A stretch of 19,809 nt of DNA from JBOFFI01 sp051657245 (GCA_051657245.1 JBOFKI010000070.1:1-19809), one strand, 5' to 3'. Shown: positions 7,192 through 15,224, counted from the stretch's first letter. Notes: a model not told the origin generated them from the sequence alone. Numbers and translations: made by a program.

Positions 7192-8363
7192 ACAGAACGT
7201 TTTTGTTCGCTGATTTTTTCATAAAGACGAAGCGTTTCGTTACAAAAATGGTCTTGGGAAAAGTGGGTCAAAATTCTTTTTTTGGCCTGCTTTCCTAGGG
7301 TTTTATAAGCGCTTTTGTTTAGAGTTAACACTTTTTCAAGGGCGCTTGAGAGGCTTTCAACCTGGCCAGCCTGGCACAAAAAACCTGTTTCTTCAGGAAT
7401 GACAATCTCTTTTGAGGCGCCATGGTCTGCAGCAATCACCGGGCGCTCCATGGCTCCAGCCTCTGCTATAACGCGGCCAAAGCCCTCCGGCTCGGTCGAG
7501 GCGGAAACTACGGCGTAGGCGAGCTTATACAGCGTTGGCAGGTCATCTGTATGAGGCAACAACCTCAATTTTTCAAAAAGCCCCAGCTGAGAAGCCTTCT
7601 GTTTAAGCTCTTTCACATAAGCGTCACGTCCTTGAGGATTTCCAGCAAAAACCAATACTACATCTGGGAAATGTTGGTGCAATGCTGCAAAAGCCTCTAA
7701 GAGAAGAGATTGTCCCTTCCAGCGCGTTAAGCGACCCGGCAGCAATATCAGTTTTGTGTGCTCTGAAAGGTTGAGGGATGTCCGCAAAGCCGCTTCTTTT
7801 TCTGGTGAAACTTTATCTAAATTAAAAAAAGCCGTATCGACGCCCCTGGGGATGATCTGAATTTTAGATCCATCAAACCAATCCAGGTGCTGATATTCCT
7901 TATGAATATGTTCTTTTACAAAGGAGGAGATGGCGATCACCGCATCTCCCCGTGCCATGACAGAGTTATAATAACGCTTCAAAGCGGAAGATGCTGAATA
8001 GGGTGCGTGATAGGTAGTTACAAAAGGAATATCAAGGGCGCGTGCCGCAATGTAAGTGCTCCAGGCTGGTGCTCTTGAGCGGGCGTGAACGATGTTGATT
8101 TTAAAATCATACAAGACGCGTTGAATTTTTCCTATATTTTGAATTATCTTAAGGGGATTCTTCTTTTGCACAGGAAGTTCAATATGTGTGCCCCCCTTTG
8201 ATTCAAATAGGTTGACTAAATCTCCTCCCGAGGACAAAACAAGTGCTTCCCCTGTTCTCTCCAAAAGCGCTTGAGAAATATCAAGGGTGCCACGCTCCAC
8301 GCCTCCAGACGCCTGGAAAGAAGGAATAACCTGCAAAATTCTCGGAAAATACCCCGAACCCAT
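7188..8363 (-). CDS. Family 4 (GT-B) glycosyltransferase
   Basis: 391 residues, start ATG with AGGAAAGG six bases upstream. The N-terminal half has the GT-B acceptor domain (ILQVIPSFQASGGVERGTLDIS, a typical glycine-rich start). The C-terminal half has the nucleotide-sugar site: PGRLTRWKG at 209-217 (Arg and Lys contact the donor phosphates) and the EX7E-type EPEGFGRVIAEA at 291-302. Such enzymes retain donor stereochemistry and build lipopolysaccharide, capsule or other glycans at the cytoplasmic face of the inner membrane. The exact sugar and acceptor cannot be told from sequence. It converges with the preceding plus-strand gene, the two overlapping by four bases at their stop codons, and stands alone rather than in a glycan cluster. 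Confidence 0.9.
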   Translation of the reverse strand: MGSGYFPRILQVIPSFQASGGVERGTLDISQALLERTGEALVLSSGGDLVNLFESKGGTHIELPVQKKNPLKIIQNIGKIQRVLYDFKINIVHARSRAPAWSTYIAARALDIPFVTTYHAPYSASSALKRYYNSVMARGDAVIAISSFVKEHIHKEYQHLDWFDGSKIQIIPRGVDTAFFNLDKVSPEKEAALRTSLNLSEHTKLILLPGRLTRWKGQSLLLEAFAALHQHFPDVVLVFAGNPQGRDAYVKELKQKASQLGLFEKLRLLPHTDDLPTLYKLAYAVVSASTEPEGFGRVIAEAGAMERPVIAADHGASKEIVIPEETGFLCQAGQVESLSSALEKVLTLNKSAYKTLGKQAKKRILTHFSQDHFCNETLRLYEKISEQKRSV

Positions 8364-8431
8364 AAAAAACCTTTCCTGAATTTCGTACCCACTTTTTATA
8401 TTACTGCAAGGGTCTCTTATACTTTTTAGCG

Positions 8432-8460
8432 ATTTTCACATTCCAATCCACGTTTGTCAA
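8432..8460 (-). promoter_or_regulatory. Possible promoter of the glycosyltransferase gene
   Basis: A perfect -35 word TTGACA (minus strand, 8455-8460) is followed after 17 bases by GAAAAT (8432-8437), a four-of-six -10. A better -10-like word TATAAG lies closer to the gene at 8416-8421 and could pair with TTGGAA upstream at a long 19-base spacing. One of the two probably drives the gene; the sequence does not decide which. Confidence 0.4.
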
Positions 8461-9039
8461 AACGAATTTTGTTAGAACCTACCCCAAAAATTTTAGATAG
8501 TTTAAAAATGTCCAATCCTAAGTTGTGGTGGCATAGTTTAGTATTAACCTTTTTAGGCTCTGATGGTCAGATTTTCATCGTGAAATTTTATCAGCCACGC
8601 AAGGGGCTTAAAAAAACAGAATGATTTTGCTTTGCTTGTCCGTTCGCCTGGACGCTTCTGCAGCAAAATTAAAATATCTTCACCATATCACCTGCTGCCA
8701 TCTTTTAAGGGATTCTGTGGAAATTGGGTTTGGAAGGGGTGGGAAATGCCAAAAAGACACTTGAATTTTATCTCTAATGGATGAATTGTTGTAGATGTTG
8801 GTCCTGTTTTATTTTTGTTTCTTTGCGATTTTGAGCAAGTATAGTTTAAAGTTTAAATAATTCGATAATCAAAAATTTCCTAAAAAACAATTCTATATTT
8901 TTTTCTACTGTGATTTTATTGAAAAATTAAGGATCATAGGAGAAAGATTCTAGAATAAGAAGCGCTTTTGTAAAGTATTTATTTAACCATTGGTGCTACA
9001 CAAGGGTCTAAGAGGCCTTTTTGGACGGAGACAAAAACT
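8461..9039. other. Gene-free AT-rich interval with possible mobile-element debris
   Basis: Between the divergent glycosyltransferase and ihfA. It holds a possible degraded IS481 terminus (8508-8535) and an imperfect stem-loop at 8624-8669 (outer arms ATTTTGCT/AGCAAAAT, inner GTCC/GGAC). The minus strand around 8620-8760 reads like broken protein-coding sequence (pieces such as WHFPPLPNPISTESLK separated by stops), which may be a dead insertion sequence but cannot be assigned. The last 150 bases are very AT-rich and should contain the ihfA promoter; no convincing -35/-10 pair was found. Confidence 0.5.
8508..8535 (+). repeat. Possible degraded IS481-type terminal sequence
   Basis: Aligned without gaps to the left end of the IS481 element at 19503-19530, it matches at 20 of 28 positions; in the last 22 positions all six differences are transitions. 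The shared core is GTTGTG followed by TGG. No transposase reading frame follows, so it would be a footprint of a lost or decayed copy. A chance match is possible. Confidence 0.3.
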
Positions 9040-9351
9040 ATGATCGACAAGAAAACTATTACACGGACAGATTTTCATGAGCTGTTTGCGAAACAGCTTT
9101 TTATTCCCCAGAGCAAAGCGGTTTCCCTTACAGAGATCATTCTTGAGGAGGTTTACCAATCCCTCTCCTTGCATAGCACGTTGAAAGTTTCTTCTTTCGG
9201 GACGTTTTTGGTGCACCAAAAGTCTCCGCGTGTTGGTCGCAACCCTAAAACGGGTGAGGAAGCTGTGATCTCTGCGAGAAAAAGTCTCAGTTTTCGACCG
9301 TCTCAGCTGCTTCGAGACAAAGTGAATCGGCGACGGCGTCATTTTTCTTGA
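9040..9351 (+). CDS. ihfA: Integration host factor, alpha subunit
   Basis: 103 residues, the size of IHF-alpha. IHF is a sequence-preferring heterodimeric nucleoid protein that bends DNA sharply and assists recombination, replication initiation and transcription. The family signature is clear: VSSFGTFLVHQKSPRVGRNPKTGEE followed by the beta-arm and the SFRPSQLL segment; the RPSQ ending is typical of IhfA rather than HU. GGAG lies nine bases before the ATG. It converges on mrp with only three bases between the two stop codons. The beta subunit is not in this window. Confidence 0.9.
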   Translation: MIDKKTITRTDFHELFAKQLFIPQSKAVSLTEIILEEVYQSLSLHSTLKVSSFGTFLVHQKSPRVGRNPKTGEEAVISARKSLSFRPSQLLRDKVNRRRRHFS

Positions 9352-9354
9352 TAG

Positions 9355-10401
9355 TTAGGCTAGTCTTCTCCATAAATTATGAGCGATGCTGCGGTAAATC
9401 TCTAAGATGTGTGCTTTGGGGCGCTCTTTGAAGATAGGTTCTCCTTCGTCGCAGGCTTGACGGATCTCCTGCGATAGGGGAATCTCTCCTAGGAAAGGAA
9501 CTCCTTGTTGGGAGGCTTCTGCTTTTGCCCCGTGATGGTGAAAAATGTGGGAGGTGGTTCCGCAAGAGGGGCAGGCAAAATAGCTCATGTTTTCGATGAG
9601 TCCTAAAATAGGCACTCTCACTTTTCTGAACATTTCAATGGCTCGGCGCACGTCAAGCAACGCAAGATCTTGGGGAGTGGAAACCATGACTGCCCCCGTT
9701 AAAGGTGCAATTTGAGAGAGGCTGAGGGCCACGTCACCTGTTCCTGGTGGCATATCCAGCAACAAAAGGTCTAACGTCCCCCAATTGACTTGGTGGAGCA
9801 TTTGTTGAACAGCACTGTGAACCATGGGGCCTCGCCAGATGGCGGCTTTTTCTGGAGGCATTAAAAACCCCATGGACATACATTTTATCCCATGTGCTTC
9901 AAGGGGTTCCATCGTTTTGCCATCTAATGAAATCGGTTTTTCAGATCGTCTTACTAGGTGTGGAAGAGAAGGACCATAGATGTCAAGGTCTAGCAAGCCC
10001 ACCTTCAAGGATAGGTCTGAGAGGGCCAAGGCAAGATTAAGGGCAGTGGTCGATTTACCTACACCTCCTTTGCCAGAGGCTATTGCAATCAAGTGAGAGA
10101 TGCCAGGAATGGGCCTAGGCGCGTTTTGAGATGCGGCATGAGGCTTAGGGGCATGGGATGTTATAACAACCTGCACGGTCTTAACGTTGGGAAGTTTTTT
10201 AAGGGTCAGCTCTATCTCAGTTTCAAGGAATTTAGCATTCTTGGCATGTTCCGTGGGCATTTCCAGCAACAGCTTTACCTTCTCCCCCTCTTGATCTAGG
10301 TGTTGAACCCATTTTAGCGTAACAATATCTTCTCGAGCCTCGGGAGGCTTGATGGTTTTTAAGGCATTCCACAGGGCGGTTTCGTGGGAAAATGAGACCA
10401 T
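9355..10401 (-). CDS. mrp: Mrp/ApbC-family Fe-S cluster carrier ATPase
   Basis: 348 residues from ATG 10401 (MVSFSHETALWN). An in-frame ATG 120 bases upstream would add a hydrophobic leader and overlap hflK, and is rejected because AGGAG lies about 10 bases before 10401 and the protein is a cytosolic P-loop enzyme. The N-terminus (about 1-85) is an MIP18/DUF59-like domain. GKGGVGKST at 110-118 is the deviant Walker A of the MinD/Mrp class, followed by DLDIYGPS and DMPPGTGD. The CPSC pair at 277-280 is the cluster-bridging Cys motif at the dimer interface. It binds and transfers 4Fe-4S clusters to apo-enzymes. It is transcribed divergently from hflK. Confidence 0.95.
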   Translation of the reverse strand: MVSFSHETALWNALKTIKPPEAREDIVTLKWVQHLDQEGEKVKLLLEMPTEHAKNAKFLETEIELTLKKLPNVKTVQVVITSHAPKPHAASQNAPRPIPGISHLIAIASGKGGVGKSTTALNLALALSDLSLKVGLLDLDIYGPSLPHLVRRSEKPISLDGKTMEPLEAHGIKCMSMGFLMPPEKAAIWRGPMVHSAVQQMLHQVNWGTLDLLLLDMPPGTGDVALSLSQIAPLTGAVMVSTPQDLALLDVRRAIEMFRKVRVPILGLIENMSYFACPSCGTTSHIFHHHGAKAEASQQGVPFLGEIPLSQEIRQACDEGEPIFKERPKAHILEIYRSIAHNLWRRLA

Positions 10402-10422
10402 TAAATAAAAACTCCTGGTTCT

Positions 10423-10456
10423 GGGGCACTTTTCTTGAGAAGTGGGTTGCTGCCCC
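10423..10456. promoter_or_regulatory. Palindrome in the mrp/hflK divergent intergenic region
   Basis: GGGGCA (10423-10428) and TGCCCC (10451-10456) form a 6-bp stem; alternatively CACTT/AAGTG (10427-10431 and 10440-10444) pair inside. The structure lies in the mrp 5' leader and its right arm runs into the -35 word proposed for hflK. It could be an mRNA hairpin affecting mrp translation or an operator serving both genes. No known regulator site is recognised. Confidence 0.4.
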
Positions 10457-10476
10457 GATACATAATGGTTTATAAA
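10447..10476 (+). promoter_or_regulatory. Candidate promoter for the hflK-led gene run
   Basis: TTGCTG (10447-10452), an 18-base spacer, then TATAAA (10471-10476). The -10 matches at five of six positions. Transcription would begin near 10483, about 37 bases before the hflK ATG. A poly-A-rich leader with GGAG at 10511-10514 follows. Confidence 0.45.
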
Positions 10477-10519
10477 AAAAAAGAGAAAAAAAAGCGATCT
10501 TAAAAAAAACGGAGATAGC

Positions 10520-11623
10520 ATGAGTTGGAATGACGGAGACGAGGGGCCTTGGGGGGGCGGAAATTCGGGTGAAAATTCAAAAAAACCTTGGAATTCTGGT
10601 AAAAAATCTAGGCATAATCAGCCCAACTTGGAAGATATCATACGCTCTGGTCAAGAAAACTTGAAAAAAATGTTACCTCCCGGAAAAGGCATGAGCTCTG
10701 TTTTTATGGGCGCGCTCTTGGTATTGGTGGGGCTTTGGCTGAGCACGGGTATTTACCGTGTTCAACCGAGCGAGCAGGGGCTTGTGCTGCGTTTTGGGAA
10801 AATGTCGCGTATCGCGCAACCAGGGTTGAATTATCATCTTCCATCTCCCATTGAGCAAGTGGTTGTTAAAAATGTCACAGCTGTTAACCGGGTTGAAAGC
10901 GGCACGTTGCTTCAAAACCGAGAAGAAGGTGAAGAAGGCCTGATGCTGACAGGTGATGAAAACATCGTTTTGGTGAATTTCACAGTTTTATGGGTTATTA
11001 AAGACATTGAGCAATATGTGTTTAATGCAAAATCTCCGGATGAAACCGTCAAATCAGCGGCGGAAAGTGTGGTGCGGGAGATTATCGCACAAACGCCTAT
11101 TTCTTCGGCTTTAACCGAGGGGCGTAGCGCTATTAATCAAAAAGCTCAGCAAACCCTTCAGTCTTTGATGGATGCTTATAAGCTGGGGATCCACATTCAA
11201 GAAGTTTTGATGGGGAGCATTGATCCGCCTTCTGCGGTGATTGATGCTTATCGAGATGTTCAACGCGCCAAAGCAGATCAAGAACGGTCTCGCAATGATG
11301 CGGAAGCTTATCGTAATTCCATTTTGCCAAAGGCCCGTGGTGAAGTGCAAAAAATTATCATGGCGGCGGATGGGTATCGTCAAAAAGTGGTTGCAGAAGC
11401 CCAGGGTAATACCTCACGCTTCCTTGCTTTGTTGACGCAATATAGTTTGGCTCCTCAGATTACATCCCAGCGTCTCTATCTGGAAACGTTAGAAGATGTG
11501 TTGAGGGAAGTTCCTAAGATTGTCATGGATCATGGAGGCGCTTCCCAAGGCGTTCTTCCCTATCTACCCCTTCCAGGCCTTGCTAAGAAAAAAGCGACGG
11601 CTTCAGATGAAAAAGCAGACTAG
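10520..11623 (+). CDS. hflK: FtsH protease modulator HflK
   Basis: 367 residues. HflK and HflC form a large periplasmic SPFH cage around FtsH in the inner membrane and tune its proteolysis of membrane proteins. The Gly/Trp/Asn-rich N-terminus (WNDGDEGPWGGGNSG) is typical of HflK, followed by one membrane span (about 60-78), then the SPFH/band-7 domain beginning VQPSEQGLVLRFGK, a charged coiled-coil region (about 245-290) and a C-terminal tail. GGAG is five bases before the ATG. hflC follows immediately. The protein is of normal length and shows no damage. Confidence 0.95.
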   Translation: MSWNDGDEGPWGGGNSGENSKKPWNSGKKSRHNQPNLEDIIRSGQENLKKMLPPGKGMSSVFMGALLVLVGLWLSTGIYRVQPSEQGLVLRFGKMSRIAQPGLNYHLPSPIEQVVVKNVTAVNRVESGTLLQNREEGEEGLMLTGDENIVLVNFTVLWVIKDIEQYVFNAKSPDETVKSAAESVVREIIAQTPISSALTEGRSAINQKAQQTLQSLMDAYKLGIHIQEVLMGSIDPPSAVIDAYRDVQRAKADQERSRNDAEAYRNSILPKARGEVQKIIMAADGYRQKVVAEAQGNTSRFLALLTQYSLAPQITSQRLYLETLEDVLREVPKIVMDHGGASQGVLPYLPLPGLAKKKATASDEKAD

Positions 11624-11635
11624 GAGGACGTGAAC

Positions 11636-12508
11636 GTGTTCAACAAAAATTTAACAGCTTTGATGATTCCTCTGATAATTTTGGGCGTTTTCGCAATGGG
11701 GAGCTTTTTTGTTGTGCTCCAGACCCAGCAGGCTTTGCTATTACAATTTGGTAAGTTGGTTCGGGTTATCCAAGAGCCGGGGTTGAAACTAAAAATTCCA
11801 TTTGTGCAGGAGGTACACTATTACGACAAGCGGATGCTGGATTTAGATGTATCAGCCATTGAGGCAACCCTTGGGGACCAAAAGCGCGTCATTGTAGACA
11901 CGTTTATCCGTTATAGAATTCAGGATCCATCGCAATTTTACAAAACAGTTTTTAATGAAATGGGAGCACAGTCTCGCCTTACGGCTCTTGTGACGGGCAC
12001 CTTGCGGAACATGTTGGGCAACACGCCCCTCACGAAATTGTTAACGGTGGAGCGCACCCAGATTATGCATCAGGTTCGAAGTCAAGTGGATGCTGCCGCC
12101 AGGAGTTTGGGAATTCAGGTGGTGGAGCTTCGGATTCGCCGGCTAGATTTGCCGAAGCAAAACAGCCAAGCTATTTTTAATCGCATGATCAGTGAGCGGC
12201 AGAAAGAGGCCCAAGAGCTCCGCGCCAAAGGGAAAGAGCTTTCGGAGACCATCCGGGCCCAAGCCGATCGTGATAAGGTGGTTTTGTTGGCGGATGCTGC
12301 CAAAAAAGCAGAAATTTTAAAGGGAGAGGGGGATGCCATCTCTTCCCAGCTTTATGCTGAGGCTTATGGAAAATCACCTGAGTTTGCGATGTTTTATCGC
12401 TCGCTCCAAGCCTATAAAGTTGCTTTTAAAGATGATACGACGACGTTTCTGCTCTCTCCCGATAATGATTTTTTGAAGTTTTTTCGAAGGCATGGTGTGG
12501 GACGCTAG
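11636..12508 (+). CDS. hflC: FtsH protease modulator HflC
   Basis: 290 residues from GTG at 11636 (MFNKNLTALM); a second GTG at 11630 is only two bases from the AGGAGG (11622-11627) and so is less likely to be used. That Shine-Dalgarno overlaps the hflK stop, indicating translational coupling. An N-terminal membrane anchor (about 6-28) is followed by the SPFH domain (TQQALLLQFGKLVR...), the RRLDLPKQNSQAIFNRM block typical of HflC and an Ala/Glu/Lys coiled coil. It works as the obligate partner of HflK. No degP-like protease gene follows, unlike the order in many alphaproteobacteria. Confidence 0.95.
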   Translation: MFNKNLTALMIPLIILGVFAMGSFFVVLQTQQALLLQFGKLVRVIQEPGLKLKIPFVQEVHYYDKRMLDLDVSAIEATLGDQKRVIVDTFIRYRIQDPSQFYKTVFNEMGAQSRLTALVTGTLRNMLGNTPLTKLLTVERTQIMHQVRSQVDAAARSLGIQVVELRIRRLDLPKQNSQAIFNRMISERQKEAQELRAKGKELSETIRAQADRDKVVLLADAAKKAEILKGEGDAISSQLYAEAYGKSPEFAMFYRSLQAYKVAFKDDTTTFLLSPDNDFLKFFRRHGVGR

Positions 12509-12536
12509 TTGTTTATAAAAAGGAGTTGAACCTTAC

Positions 12537-13100
12537 ATGAAGATTGATGGAAATGCCCTTCGGCCTGGTCATTTGATCCAGCACCAGGGACGTTTATGGG
12601 TTGTGGTTAAAACCCAGCATACCCAGCCTGGCAAAGGTGGAGCTTACATGCAGGTGGTCTTGAAAGGCATCAAAGATGGCACCAAGATGGATGAGCGCTT
12701 TCGCGCAGGTGAATCTGTGGAGCGCGTGCGGCTGGATGAAGCAGTCTATCAGTTCTTGTTTGAAGAACAAGGCCTTTTAACCCTGATGGATCAGGCAACC
12801 TATGAGCAAGTTACGGTTCCTAAAGAACTTTTGGGAGAGCCAGGGGTTTTCCTCCAGGAGGGGATGCTGTTGACAGTCTCATCTTTTGATGAAGAGATCG
12901 TGAGCGTGACCCTTCCTGACACCGTGGTGATGGAGGTGGTGGAGGCTGACCCTGTTGTTAAAGGGCAAACAGCCTCTGCTTCTTACAAACCGGCTCGTCT
13001 TGAAAATGGAGCCCGGGTGATGGTTCCTCCCCATATTGGGACAGGCACCAAGATCGTTGTGAATACCCAGGACAGCACCTATGTGGAGCGGGCGAAATAG
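12537..13100 (+). CDS. efp: Elongation factor P
   Basis: 187 residues, the standard length. EF-P enters the ribosomal E site and relieves stalling at polyproline. All three beta-barrel domains are visible: KOW-like N-terminus with the loop PGKGGA (Lys33 at the tip, the residue modified by EpmA-type beta-lysylation in some bacteria), the OB domain around LPDTVVMEVVEADP, and the C-terminal VMVPPHIGTGTKIVVNT. AAAAGGAG lies about 12 bases before the ATG. The loop has Lys rather than Arg, so EarP-type rhamnosylation is not expected. No epmA is seen nearby. Confidence 0.97.
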   Translation: MKIDGNALRPGHLIQHQGRLWVVVKTQHTQPGKGGAYMQVVLKGIKDGTKMDERFRAGESVERVRLDEAVYQFLFEEQGLLTLMDQATYEQVTVPKELLGEPGVFLQEGMLLTVSSFDEEIVSVTLPDTVVMEVVEADPVVKGQTASASYKPARLENGARVMVPPHIGTGTKIVVNTQDSTYVERAK

Positions 13101-13109
13101 AGGCAAGGG

Positions 13110-14198
13110 ATGTCGCAAACTTTTCATGATAAACTTGATTATATCCTGGATCGTTATCAGGAGGTGAGGGAGGCTCTTTCTAAAGAAGAGATGCCCAGCC
13201 CAGAGCTGTTTGCAAAATTATCTAAAGAGTATGCGGAGCTAACCCCTGTTGCAGAGGCGATTGTAGAGCTGAAGCGAGCCCATCAAGAACAGATCCAACT
13301 TCAGGGGCTTTTATCTGATGATTCTCTTGAAGGTGAGTTGAAAAGCCTTGCGGTTGAAGAGCTTTCAACCCTAAAGGATAAATTTCCGATCCTTGAGCAC
13401 CAGCTGAAGGTGCTGTTGCTGCCGAAGGATGAGGCGGACGAAAAAAACGCAATTCTTGAAATCCGGGCGGGGACAGGAGGCGAGGAAGCTGCCCTTTTTG
13501 CAGGGAATCTGTTGCGAATGTATCAACGTTATGCAGAGCGAAAAAATTGGAAATTTGAAGTGTTAGACCACAGCACCACAGATTTAGGTGGTGTGAAGGA
13601 AGCCAATATTTTGGTTTCTGGCCAGGCGGTCTTCGCACACCTTAAGTTTGAGTCAGGGGGGCACCGCGTTCAACGCGTTCCTGAAACAGAGGGAAGCGGC
13701 CGCATCCATACCTCTGCTGCGACGGTGGCGGTGCTTCCTGAGGCTGAAGAAATCGATGTCCACCTTGAAGAAAAAGATTTGCGCATTGATGTGTTCCGTT
13801 CCAGTGGCCCTGGCGGTCAGTCTGTGAATACAACGGATAGCGCTGTTCGGATTACCCATCTTCCAACGGGTCTTGTAGTGCAACAGCAAGATGAAAAATC
13901 CCAGCATAAAAATAAGGCGAAAGCTTTAAAAATTTTACGCTCCCGCATCTATGATGCGGAGCGGATGAAAAAAGACAAAGAACGCGCTGCTTCCAGGAAA
14001 AACCAGATCGGGAGTGGGGATCGGTCAGAACGCATCCGAACCTACAATTTCCCCCAAGGGCGGGTCACAGACCACCGCATCCACCTGACGCTTTATCAGA
14101 TTGAAGAAGTCTTGGATGGAGATCTAGATGCTTTTGTAGAAGCGCTTGCTTCAGAAGATCAAGCCTCTCGCTTGGCTGAGCTTTCCAGCGATGATTGA
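13110..14198 (+). CDS. prfA: Peptide chain release factor 1
   Basis: 362 residues. RF1 reads UAA and UAG and triggers peptide release. The codon-recognition tripeptide PxT is present as PET at 191-193 (in HRVQRVPETE), which separates it from RF2 (SPF). The catalytic GGQ is at 235-237 within SSGPGGQSVNT. The full family core and C-terminus (YNFPQGRVTDHRI) are intact, with no programmed frameshift. It starts nine bases after efp. Its Gln237 is normally methylated by PrmC, whose gene usually follows prfA but does not here. Confidence 0.97.
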   Translation: MSQTFHDKLDYILDRYQEVREALSKEEMPSPELFAKLSKEYAELTPVAEAIVELKRAHQEQIQLQGLLSDDSLEGELKSLAVEELSTLKDKFPILEHQLKVLLLPKDEADEKNAILEIRAGTGGEEAALFAGNLLRMYQRYAERKNWKFEVLDHSTTDLGGVKEANILVSGQAVFAHLKFESGGHRVQRVPETEGSGRIHTSAATVAVLPEAEEIDVHLEEKDLRIDVFRSSGPGGQSVNTTDSAVRITHLPTGLVVQQQDEKSQHKNKAKALKILRSRIYDAERMKKDKERAASRKNQIGSGDRSERIRTYNFPQGRVTDHRIHLTLYQIEEVLDGDLDAFVEALASEDQASRLAELSSDD

Positions 14199-15168
14199 GT
14201 CTAGTGAAGCTATTTTTCCCCTAATTCCAAATTTTTTGAGAGAGAGACCATTTATCCCTCTCACAACCCAGCGGCTCACCTTACGTTTGCCTAAAGAGGC
14301 AGATGCGGACGCGTTTGTAAGCTTGTTCGGGGATGAGGAGGTGAGGCGCTATCTGAGACCTCTCCCGCGCCCTTGCCAGCTTACGGATGGTTTTAAAGAT
14401 TTAACAACAGCACGGGAAGCTTATCAAACAGGGGAAGCGCTTTTTTTGGTGATTGAACACCGGGAAACGGGGCAGGCAATGGGGACCCTTGAGCTTAAAA
14501 AAAAGGGAGAGCTTGGCTATGCCCTTGGGAAGCCGTTCTGGCAGCAAGGTTATGGAAAAGAAGCGATTGCGGCTTTCGTGCAGTTTGCGTTTGCCTTATT
14601 AAACGTGCAGGAAATTCAGGCGGAGACAACACCAGAAAATGCTGCTTCCCAAAGGTTGCTCTCTGCCCTTGGGTTTGCGTGTGTCCGTGTCGGAGATAAA
14701 CTCAATTTCACCCTTTCTCAGGAAATTTTTGAGAGTGCGCGTTCAGCCCTTCAGCCTTCTCAGTCTCTTGTTTTTGCTTCAGCTCTCTTTTTGATGGGAC
14801 CTGACAATAGATTTTTGGTAGCGCAGATTCCACCCCACAAATCCTTCCCCGGAACTTGGGAGCTTCCCGGAGGGAAATTACACGCTGGAGAGACACCTGA
14901 AGCGGCCTTAATCCGGGAAATTGAGGAAGAATTGGGTGTTCAGATTCAATCCCATCATCTGAGGTCTTTGACGTTCACATCCTATCCGATGCCTGGAAAG
15001 CGCGTTGTCGTCTTTTTTTATCTCTGTAAAACCTGGAAGGGAGAGCCTTATGGTAAAGAAGGGCAAGCGATTGCCTGGGTTCATGCTAAAGACCTTTTGG
15101 ACTACCCACCTCCAGCACCTGACCTTGCTGCGTTTCATGCCCTTGCATCCCTTGTCCCGCTTTTTTAA
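14191..15168 (+). CDS. Bifunctional GNAT acetyltransferase / MutT-type Nudix hydrolase
   Basis: 325 residues from ATG 14191, which overlaps the last bases of prfA (ATG and prfA TGA lie eight bases apart), suggesting coupled translation; an ATG 45 bases further upstream is less likely. Residues about 22-175 are a RimJ/RimL-like GNAT domain (TTQRLTLRLPKEADADAF; acetyl-CoA loop QQGYGKEA at 118-125; ENAASQRLLSALGF). Residues about 190-325 are a Nudix domain with a complete box G-x5-E-x7-REIEEELGV (228-250), as in MutT 8-oxo-dGTP diphosphatase. Both active sites look intact. Likely role: nucleotide-pool cleaning fused to acetylation of an unknown protein or small molecule. Similar fusions are known in alphaproteobacteria; substrates here are not predictable. 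Confidence 0.88.
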   Translation: MIESSEAIFPLIPNFLRERPFIPLTTQRLTLRLPKEADADAFVSLFGDEEVRRYLRPLPRPCQLTDGFKDLTTAREAYQTGEALFLVIEHRETGQAMGTLELKKKGELGYALGKPFWQQGYGKEAIAAFVQFAFALLNVQEIQAETTPENAASQRLLSALGFACVRVGDKLNFTLSQEIFESARSALQPSQSLVFASALFLMGPDNRFLVAQIPPHKSFPGTWELPGGKLHAGETPEAALIREIEEELGVQIQSHHLRSLTFTSYPMPGKRVVVFFYLCKTWKGEPYGKEGQAIAWVHAKDLLDYPPPAPDLAAFHALASLVPLF

Positions 15169-15198
15169 ACAAAGGAAGGCACCGATTTCGAGCAAACC

Positions 15199-15221
15199 TA
15201 TACTCACGGATCTAAATTTAG
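15199..15221 (+). promoter_or_regulatory. Possible -10 box and palindrome ahead of bioC
   Basis: TATACT (15199-15204) resembles a -10 element but no good -35 lies 16-18 bases before it. The perfect 10-bp palindrome CTAAATTTAG (15212-15221) follows, ending three bases before the bioC ATG. It does not resemble the BirA biotin operator. No clear Shine-Dalgarno is seen for bioC, so this stretch may act through promoter or operator function, or bioC may simply be translated weakly from read-through mRNA. Confidence 0.25.
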
Positions 15222-15224
15222 TTT

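Noticed and set aside
8623..8772. Plus-strand 49-codon ORF (MILLCLSVRLDAS...)
   Set aside because: Spans the imperfect stem-loop, no ribosome-binding site, no family resemblance, and the opposite strand looks equally coding-like; most likely chance.
10402..10521. 40-residue hydrophobic N-terminal extension of Mrp as a signal or membrane anchor
   Set aside because: Mrp is cytosolic, a good Shine-Dalgarno supports ATG 10401, and the extension comes from translating the AT-rich hflK promoter region.
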